A DNA stretch of 9,920 nucleotides from Actinomycetes bacterium. GTDB lineage: Bacteria > Actinomycetota > Acidimicrobiia > Acidimicrobiales > Palsa-688. Position 1 is the stretch's first letter; each line of letters opens with the position of its first letter. The notes beneath the pieces are model-generated. The model saw only the letters and a list, made by a program, of their open reading frames with translations, had not been told where the DNA came from and ran no database searches. Shown here piece by piece: positions 5,982 through 9,920 of this stretch. Position numbers and translations under genes: made by a program. The DNA lies in the NCBI GenBank assembly GCA_021819345.1, contig JAKARG010000085.1:1-9920 (forward strand), read 5' to 3'.

Positions 5982-6407
5982 ATGGCCAAGCGACGTGTGG
6001 TCGCCATCGTGAAGATCCAGCTGCCCGCCGGCAAGGCGACTCCTGCGCCTCCCGTCGGCACCGCGCTCGGTCCTCACGGAGTCCAGACCATGGAGTTCGT
6101 GAAGCAGTACAACGCGCAGACCGAGGACAGGGTCGGGCAGGTCATCCCTGTCGAGATCACCATCTTCGAGGACCGGAGCTTCAGCTTCGTGCTGAAGACC
6201 CCTCCGACACCGGTCCTGTTGCGACAGGCCGCAGGCCTCGCCAAGGGCTCGGCAACGGCGGGTCGGGAGACGGTTGCCACCGTCACCGACGCCCAGGTGA
6301 CCGAGATCGCCCAGATCAAGATGCCCGACCTCAACGCCAACGACCTCGAGGCGGCCAAGGCGCAGGTCGCCGGCACTGCGCGCTCGATGGGCATCAAGGT
6401 CGGCTGA
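5982..6407 (+). CDS. rplK: 50S ribosomal protein uL11
   Basis: Forms the base of the stalk with 23S rRNA helices 43/44, the GTPase-associated centre. It has 141 residues, standard length. Start ATG 9 bases after AGGAGGAG (5965-5972). Conserved blocks are VKIQLPAGKATPAPPVG, MEFVKQYNAQT, the RNA-binding KTPPTPVLLRQAAG and the C-terminal GTARSMGIKVG. The N-terminal drug-binding loop is atypical: the family's GPALGQxGVNIM reads GTALGPHGVQTM, with Thr27 at the place of E. coli Pro26 and Pro31 for Gln30. It follows nusG by 15 bases in one operon. Confidence 0.96.
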   Translation: MAKRRVVAIVKIQLPAGKATPAPPVGTALGPHGVQTMEFVKQYNAQTEDRVGQVIPVEITIFEDRSFSFVLKTPPTPVLLRQAAGLAKGSATAGRETVATVTDAQVTEIAQIKMPDLNANDLEAAKAQVAGTARSMGIKVG

Positions 6408-6526
6408 CGCGCATAGCGGCAGACCAGCCGAGCGTCGGCGCCGCGGAGGCGCAGATCGTCGTTCGAGATCCACCGACGAGGCCGGGACCACCTCGCCCGG
6501 CCCGTCCAGACTAGAGGGAGGCCAAC
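6408..6526 (+). promoter_or_regulatory. structured rplK-rplA spacer, possible L1 control region
   Basis: The 119-base spacer can form several hairpins: GCGCC-GCGGA-GGCGC (6438-6452), CGTCG/CGACG (6457-6461 with 6474-6478), and a 7-bp GC-only stem GGCCGGG/CCCGGCC (6480-6486 with 6496-6502). The last competes with CGAGG/CCTCG (6477-6481 with 6491-6495). There is no T run and no obvious -10 box, so mRNA control fits better than termination. L1 is known to repress its own message in other bacteria, but I did not match its binding motif here. Confidence 0.35.
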
Positions 6527-7258
6527 GTGCCGAACCGAGGAAAGAAGTACACGGACGCAACGAAGCGCTTCGACCGTCAGCGCAGCTACCCGCCGGCCGA
6601 AGCGCTGGACCTCGTCAAGGGTCTTGCCCGCGCCGGCTTCGACGAGACCGTCGAGCTGGCGGTGAGGCTGGGGGTCGATCCCCGCAAACCCGACCAGGTG
6701 GTCCGCGGGACCGTCGCCCTGCCGGCAGGCACCGGCAAGGACGTCCGGGTCGCGGTGTTCGCTGCTGGGGCTGCAGCCGAGGCAGCCCGCGCCGCCGGTG
6801 CGGATGTGGTCGGGGCCGACGACCTGGTCGCCTTGGTCGACGGTGGGATGATGGACTTCGACGTAGCGATCGCCACCCCTGACCTCATGGGCCAGGTGGG
6901 CCGCCTCGGTCGCAAGCTCGGCCCCCGAGGGCTCATGCCGAACCCGAAGACCGGGACCGTCACTACCGACGTCGCCAAGGCGGTGACCGATTTCAAGGGC
7001 GGTCGGGTCGAGTACCGCGCGGATACCCGTTCCCGGGGCGTGGTCCAAGTGCCCATCGGCAAGGCGAGCTTCTCCCGTCAGGCCCTGCTGTCGAACTTCC
7101 GCGCGGTGGTCGACGAAGTCAACCGGGTGAAGCCGGCGGCTGCCAAGGGCCGCTACATCAAGTCGGTCGCGGTTTCCTCGACGATGGGTCCCGGAGTGCG
7201 GGTGGACGTCGGCGCTTTGCACGTCGACGACGAAGCGCTCTCGGGCGTCTCCGCCTGA
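6527..7258 (+). CDS. rplA: 50S ribosomal protein uL1
   Basis: Builds the mobile L1 stalk at the tRNA exit site and acts as a translational repressor in many bacteria. It has 243 residues, near the E. coli 234. GTG start 5 bases after GAGGGAGG (6514-6521). Family landmarks in order are GKKYTDATKRFDR, the domain II segment DVRVAVFA...LVALVDGGMMDFDVAIATPDLM, LGPRGLMPNPKTGTV (132-145), GKASFSRQALLSNF (178-191), KGRYIKSVAVSSTMGPGVRV (207-226). The C terminus extends about 15 residues past the usual end. It is followed by a clean hairpin. Confidence 0.96.
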   Translation: MPNRGKKYTDATKRFDRQRSYPPAEALDLVKGLARAGFDETVELAVRLGVDPRKPDQVVRGTVALPAGTGKDVRVAVFAAGAAAEAARAAGADVVGADDLVALVDGGMMDFDVAIATPDLMGQVGRLGRKLGPRGLMPNPKTGTVTTDVAKAVTDFKGGRVEYRADTRSRGVVQVPIGKASFSRQALLSNFRAVVDEVNRVKPAAAKGRYIKSVAVSSTMGPGVRVDVGALHVDDEALSGVSA

Positions 7259-7283
7259 GCGGCGTCCTCGACCCATTTATCTC

Positions 7284-7300
7284 CCCATCCGGCGGATGGG
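7284..7300 (+). terminator. hairpin after rplA
   Basis: CCCATCC-GGC-GGATGGG forms a perfect 7-bp stem with a three-base loop, 26 bases after the rplA stop. No T tract follows. It is a plausible end of the trpT-rplA transcript since a -10 box for the next gene lies 36 bases further on. Confidence 0.5.
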
Positions 7301-7335
7301 CCGCGCAATGGACGCGCAGTCGCGCCAGGCTGGAT

Positions 7336-7341
7336 TATCAT
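7336..7341 (+). promoter_or_regulatory. -10 box upstream of lsr2
   Basis: TATCAT matches the -10 consensus at five of six positions. No good -35 hexamer lies at 16-19 bp. A TGGACG at 7309-7314 is 21 bp away. The predicted start is near 7348, giving a leader of about 94 bases before lsr2. Confidence 0.5.
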
Positions 7342-7350
7342 CTCAGCTGT

Positions 7351-7397
7351 GCGATCCCCAAGGGGATCGCCGCGCGGCCCGTCATGTTGGCGGGCCG
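7351..7397 (+). promoter_or_regulatory. palindrome and second hairpin in the lsr2 leader
   Basis: GCGATCCCC (7351-7359) and GGGGATCGC (7362-7370) form a perfect 9-bp inverted repeat with only AA between them, starting within a few bases of the predicted transcription start. As DNA it could be a dimeric repressor operator. The two-base loop makes it strained as an RNA hairpin. A second stem, CGGCCCG/CGGGCCG (7375-7381 with 7391-7397, 9-base loop), follows. Confidence 0.5.
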
Positions 7398-7441
7398 TTG
7401 GAGCATGCCGTCGTCCGACAAGAGATGAGAAAGGTCCGAAC

Positions 7442-7807
7442 ATGGCGCAAAAGGTCCAGGTCGTGCTCACATGCGATCTCGACGAAGAAGAGGTTCCCGC
7501 CGCCGAGACGGTGACCTTCGGGTTCGACGGCTCCACCTACGCCTTCGAGCTGTGCGAGCAGCACCTCGAGGAGGTCAACGAGATATTCCATGCGTGGATC
7601 GGTGCTGCGCGGGCTGCGGATGGCGGACGTCGCCGGCGCGCTGTTTCCACACCGAGCGCCCCGTCCCGGGCCCGTCGCAGTTCGGGATCCGCTGGGGGCG
7701 GGTCCTCGGACGTACGTACTTGGGCCCGCGACAACGGGTTCTCGATCAACGAGCGGGGCCGGATCCCGGCGGAGGTCCGCAACGCCTACGAGGAAGCCCA
7801 CCGCTGA
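7442..7807 (+). CDS. lsr2: Lsr2-family nucleoid-associated DNA-binding protein
   Basis: Lsr2 is the actinobacterial H-NS analogue, which bridges DNA and silences AT-rich, often foreign, genes. This protein has 121 residues (M. tuberculosis 112). The N-terminal dimerisation domain is MAQKVQVVLTCDLD...AAETVTFGFDGSTYAFEL, followed by an acidic helix. A basic, flexible linker (about 62-90, rich in Arg/Ser) leads to the C-terminal DNA-binding domain VRTWARDNGFSINERGRIPAEV, with the minor-groove RGR hook at 105-107. ATG start 7 bases after GAAAGG (7429-7434). Unusual are Cys11, Cys38 and His41 (TCD...LCEQH) in the dimerisation domain. It lies between rplA and rplJ, with its own -10 box and leader. 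Confidence 0.93.
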   Translation: MAQKVQVVLTCDLDEEEVPAAETVTFGFDGSTYAFELCEQHLEEVNEIFHAWIGAARAADGGRRRRAVSTPSAPSRARRSSGSAGGGSSDVRTWARDNGFSINERGRIPAEVRNAYEEAHR

Positions 7808-7836
7808 GCCGAGCGGTTCGGCTGGGCACGGCTCGG
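7808..7836 (+). terminator. possible terminator after lsr2
   Basis: Directly after the stop, GCCGA-GCGGT-TCGGC (7808-7822) or the competing CCGAGC/GCTCGG stem (7809-7814 with 7831-7836) can form. No T tract is present. Confidence 0.35.
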
Positions 7837-7856
7837 ATGTAGAGCCACAGTTGCGC

Positions 7857-7862
7857 TAGTAT
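7857..7862 (+). promoter_or_regulatory. -10 box of the rplJ-rplL unit
   Basis: TAGTAT fits TANNNT and sits about 175 bases before rplJ, just upstream of the structured leader. The -35 region is not recognisable. Transcription from about 7869 would include the entire leader. Confidence 0.5.
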
Positions 7863-7874
7863 CGACGGCCGGCT

Positions 7875-7991
7875 TCCGGTGCTCCAGCACCGGGCGAGCC
7901 CCAGATCTATGAGCCGTAGACATCCGGTGCGCCGAGGAGGCGTCCAAGTGGGCCCTCGGGTCCAGCCGGACGAGGCGACTGGCACCTCCGG
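7875..7991 (+). ncRNA. candidate ribosomal protein L10 leader (rplJ 5' UTR)
   Basis: In many bacteria L10 or its L12 complex binds a kink-turn leader upstream of rplJ and represses translation. Here a long leader lies exactly there. It has a hairpin CCGGTGC-TCCA-GCACCGG (7876-7893), then GTAGAC-x-TCCGGTG (from about 7916), a nested hairpin CGCC-GAGGA-GGCG (7930-7942), a CAAGTG segment, the bulged stem CCTC.GTCC/GGAC.GAGG (7954-7975) ending GAGGCGAC, and a closing pairing GGTGC/GCACC (7926-7930 with 7982-7986). The order AGAC, CCGG, internal hairpin, AGGCGAC recalls actinobacterial L10 leaders from memory. No covariance model was run. Confidence 0.55.
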
Positions 7992-8005
7992 GTACCGATC
8001 GCGCC

Positions 8006-8019
8006 TCGTTGCGAAACGA
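8006..8019 (+). promoter_or_regulatory. GNRA-capped hairpin next to the rplJ ribosome site
   Basis: TCGTT-GCGA-AACGA is a perfect 5-bp stem with a GNRA tetraloop ending 6 bases before the AGGAG ribosome site (8026-8030). An alternative CGATCG/CGATCG pairing (7996-8001 with 8017-8022) would disrupt it. Confidence 0.4.
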
Positions 8020-8037
8020 TCGACCAGGAGATGGCAG

Positions 8038-8754
8038 ATGGACAATCCGAGACCCGAGAAGGTGGCTGTCGTCGAAGAGGTGAGGTCCCGCCTCGACCAA
8101 GCCGACGCCGTGATCCTCACCGAGTACCGGGGCTTGAAGGTCAAGGACCTGGCAGCGCTGCGCCGTGAGCTGCGCAAGGACGGTGGGGACTACAAGGTCT
8201 ACAAGAACACGCTGGTCCGCTTCGCAACGCGATCGGTCGGTCTGGACGAGCTGGACGCGATGCTCGAAGGGCCAACTGCTCTCGCGTTCGTCAACGGTGA
8301 CGCCGCAGCTGTGGCCAAGACGCTCCGGGACTTCAGCCGGGCGAACCAGCTGCTGGTCGTAAAGGGCGGGGTGCTCGGCGGCAAGGTGCTCGATGCCTCC
8401 GCCACCGCAGCGCTCGCCGAGCTTCCCTCGCGCGAGGTCCTCCTCGCCCGGATCGCCGGTGCGCTCGCGGCGCCCCTCCAGCAGCTCGCCGGGCTGATGG
8501 CGGCGCTTCCGAGGAACCTCGCCTACGGCTTGGCGGCGCTGCGTGACGAGCGGGCCGCTTCTGGGCCGGCCGAGCCCGCCGCCGAGGCGACCCAGCCGGA
8601 CGAACCTGCCGGCACAGCCGAACCTGCCGGCTCAGCGGAGCCCGCCGAGCCCGCCGCCGAGGCGGCCGTCACCGCTCCGTCCGGTCTTGAGGCCGCCGGC
8701 GCTGCCGAGCCGGTCGACGCAGCGGAGACCGATCCCCACGCAGCCGGCGGGTGA
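8038..8754 (+). CDS. rplJ: 50S ribosomal protein uL10 with long C-terminal extension
   Basis: Anchors the L7/L12 dimers to the stalk base. It has 238 residues against 165 in E. coli. The N-terminal rRNA-binding domain runs from MDNPRPEKVAVVEEVRSRL through EYRGLKVKDLAALRRELR, YKVYKNTLVRFA, LEGPTALAFV and VKGGVLGGKVL, to ARIAGALAAPLQQLAGLMAALPRN and the L12-binding helix (about 156-173). Residues 174-238 are an Ala/Pro/Glu-rich, acidic, presumably disordered tail with EPAG(T/S)A repeats. I chose the ATG at 8038, 7 bases after AGGAG; the frame is open upstream but that sequence lacks L10 similarity and is leader RNA. rplL follows after 67 bases. Confidence 0.95.
   Translation: MDNPRPEKVAVVEEVRSRLDQADAVILTEYRGLKVKDLAALRRELRKDGGDYKVYKNTLVRFATRSVGLDELDAMLEGPTALAFVNGDAAAVAKTLRDFSRANQLLVVKGGVLGGKVLDASATAALAELPSREVLLARIAGALAAPLQQLAGLMAALPRNLAYGLAALRDERAASGPAEPAAEATQPDEPAGTAEPAGSAEPAEPAAEAAVTAPSGLEAAGAAEPVDAAETDPHAAGG
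8601..8636 (+). repeat. 18-bp tandem repeat in the rplJ 3' part
   Basis: Units 8601-8618 and 8619-8636 are identical at 17 of 18 positions and each encodes EPAG(T/S)A across its frame. A degenerate third copy follows (GSAEPAEPAAEA). It lies wholly in the non-conserved C-terminal tail of L10, implying growth by slippage. Confidence 0.8.
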
Positions 8755-8821
8755 AGTCGCTACCGAGCGCCCCGATCGACCCCAGCACCCAATCCCAGTT
8801 TCGAAAAGGAGCATGAACATC

Positions 8822-9208
8822 ATGGCAACCAAGGAAGAGATCCTCGACAGCATCGCCGGCCTGACCGTCCTCGAGCTCTCCGAGCTGTTGAAGGACTTCG
8901 AGGAGCGCTTCGGCGTCAGCGCAGCTGCGCCGGTCGTGGTCGGCGGCGCCCCGGCGGCCGCAGGTGGGGATGCCGCTGCGCCGGCCGAAGAGGAGAAGGA
9001 CGAGTTCACCGTCGTGCTGACCGGAGCCGGCGACAAGAAGATCCAGGTGATCAAGGAAGTGCGCGCCATCACGAGCCTCGGGCTGAAGGAGGCCAAGGAC
9101 CTCGTCGACGGAGCCCCCAAGCCGGTGCTCGAGAACGTGAGCAAGGAGGATGCAGAGAAGGCCAAGGCCCAGCTCGAGGGGGCCGGGGCCACCGTCGAGC
9201 TCAAGTAA
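8822..9208 (+). CDS. rplL: 50S ribosomal protein bL12 (L7/L12)
   Basis: The flexible stalk protein that recruits translation factors. It has 128 residues, standard for actinobacteria. The N-terminal dimerisation and L10-binding region is MATKEEILDSIAGLTVLELSELLKDFEERFGV, the Ala/Gly-rich hinge spans about 34-56, and the C-terminal factor-binding domain is DEFTVVLTGAGDKKIQVIKEVR...GLKEAKDLVDGAPKPV. Two starts exist: ATG 8813 is one base from the AAAGGAG ribosome site, too close, while ATG 8822 is 10 bases away and matches the family start, so I chose 8822. Confidence 0.97.
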   Translation: MATKEEILDSIAGLTVLELSELLKDFEERFGVSAAAPVVVGGAPAAAGGDAAAPAEEEKDEFTVVLTGAGDKKIQVIKEVRAITSLGLKEAKDLVDGAPKPVLENVSKEDAEKAKAQLEGAGATVELK

Positions 9209-9218
9209 GCCGACCCCC

Positions 9219-9246
9219 GGCGCCGCTACCAAGCAGGGCCGGCGCC
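9219..9246 (+). terminator. GC-rich hairpin after rplL
   Basis: GGCGCCG (9219-9225) pairs with CGGCGCC (9240-9246) across a 14-base loop, beginning 10 bases after the rplL stop. No T tract follows. It lies between convergent genes, where a terminator is expected. Confidence 0.45.
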
Positions 9247-9299
9247 ACCGAGCCAGAGCTGGAGCTGGAGAAGGCCGGAGCAGGCGCCCGGGGAGCGGA

Positions 9300-9920
9300 T
9301 CAGGCTGTCGCAGCCACCGTCCCGGCCCGTGGGTGCCGGGAGGCAGCGATGGCATCGAGGCGGGCTGCGATCAGCCTGCCCACCGCCTCGGGGCTGAAGT
9401 GTGCCGCCATGTCCCGGCGGGCCTGCTCGGCGAGCCGGGCGGCCCGTACCGGGTGCTCCCAGACCTCTCGCAGGGTCCGGGCGGCAGCGTCGAGGTCGGG
9501 GTCGGCCCAGCGTGCTCCCGGCTGGTAGGGCCCGAAGCCTTCAGCGGGCACCTCGGTCATCTGGTAGGGGACCAGGTGGCTGTTGTGCGGCTTCATGAAC
9601 TGGAGGTTCCCGGAGTAGCCGGTGGCGACGACCGGGGTGCCCGCTGCCATGGCCTCGGCGAGGGTGAGCCCGAAGCCCTCGGAGCGGTGCAACGACACCC
9701 AGCAGTCGGCCAGGCCGGGGAGCGCCGCAGCTCGGCGTCGCTCGAAGGTGGCGTCGACTAGCACCACGTCGGGGCGCTGCTCCGCTCGCCTCGCCAGCTC
9801 GCCGAGCTGCTTCGGCCACAGGCGGGAACCGTTGAGCGACTTCAAGTAGAGGGTCGGTCCCTCCCCGGGCTCGAACGCCCGGCAGAAGGCTTCGAGGAGC
9901 CCGCCAGGGTTCTTGCGCTC
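9300..9920 (-). CDS. GT4-family glycosyltransferase, 5' end cut by window edge
   Basis: The minus-strand frame is open to the last base, so 206 C-terminal residues are visible. Reading begins ERKNPGGLLEAFCRAFEPGEGPT, an RKN..GL+.AF motif typical of the second Rossmann domain of retaining GT-B enzymes. The sugar-nucleotide site EGFGLTLAE (E-x7-E, visible residues 81-89) is followed by AMAAGTPVVATGYSGN. The unit SHLVPYQM...GPYQPGARWADPD is common in large cell-surface polysaccharide glycosyltransferases. It transfers a sugar to an unknown acceptor, probably for envelope glycans. It converges on rplL with 91 bases between them. A TTG at 9845 is not the start, because conserved sequence continues upstream. 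Confidence 0.9.
   Translation of the reverse strand, partial: ERKNPGGLLEAFCRAFEPGEGPTLYLKSLNGSRLWPKQLGELARRAEQRPDVVLVDATFERRRAAALPGLADCWVSLHRSEGFGLTLAEAMAAGTPVVATGYSGNLQFMKPHNSHLVPYQMTEVPAEGFGPYQPGARWADPDLDAAARTLREVWEHPVRAARLAEQARRDMAAHFSPEAVGRLIAARLDAIAASRHPRAGTVAATA

Noticed and set aside
5052..7276. Long antisense frames opposite nusG, rplK and rplA (5052-5951, 6074-7276)
   Set aside because: Mirror frames of highly conserved genes in GC-rich DNA; stop codons are rare there by composition.
7879..8037. Upstream extension of the rplJ open frame
   Set aside because: The added residues have no L10 similarity, the region folds as leader RNA, and AGGAG is correctly spaced for the ATG at 8038.
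9300..9845. TTG at 9845 as the glycosyltransferase start
   Set aside because: Conserved GT-B sequence (RKNPGGLLEAF) continues upstream to the window edge, so the gene is only truncated by the window.

Overview
The window is GC-rich DNA with densely packed genes, frequent GTG starts, and several genes and RNA structures typical of Actinomycetota. Two things anchor this: an Lsr2-type nucleoid protein, and the order tRNA-Thr(GGT) - tRNA-Met(CAT) - rpmG - ... - tRNA-Trp(CCA) - secE - nusG - rplK - rplA - ... - rplJ - rplL, which is characteristic of that phylum. The lineage within the phylum cannot be fixed from sequence alone. A deep-branching class such as Acidimicrobiia is only my guess.

Layout. 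Positions 2-1763 hold the 3' part of a UDP-glucose 4-epimerase gene (galE) overlapping a TesB-type acyl-CoA thioesterase gene. A convergent GNAT acetyltransferase gene of the phosphinothricin/methionine-sulfone family lies at 1792-2319 on the minus strand. Two tRNA genes one base apart (Thr, Met) precede rpmG (bL33, 2756-2920), a 54-codon gene. Five bases later comes an ECF sigma factor gene, which overlaps a gene for a zinc-finger, single-helix anti-sigma factor. This pair occupies the place where mycobacteria carry the hadABC dehydratase genes. A repeat-rich convergent gap follows, then a minus-strand gene for a three-helix membrane protein with a likely leaderless promoter. The 195-base divergent gap at 4480-4674 also holds the extended -10 promoter of tRNA-Trp.

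Positions 4675-9208 form the translation/transcription block: tRNA-Trp, secE, nusG, rplK, rplA, lsr2, rplJ, rplL. It probably falls into at least three transcription units (trpT-secE-nusG-rplK-rplA; lsr2; rplJ-rplL), judged by -10 boxes, hairpins and long untranslated leaders. The rplJ leader looks like an L10 autoregulatory leader with mutually exclusive pairings. The rplK-rplA gap is unusually long and structured. rplL is followed by a terminator-like hairpin and a convergent GT4 glycosyltransferase cut off by the window edge, so rpoB is not directly adjacent.

Most notable points: lsr2 sits inside the ribosomal cluster behind a perfect 9-bp inverted repeat at its predicted transcription start. 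A sigma/anti-sigma pair appears to share an operon with rpmG. There are non-canonical residues in L11 (loss of a drug-contact-region proline) and bL33 (loss of one zinc cysteine). No CRISPR array, insertion sequence or phage gene was seen, and no gap between genes exceeds 300 bases.
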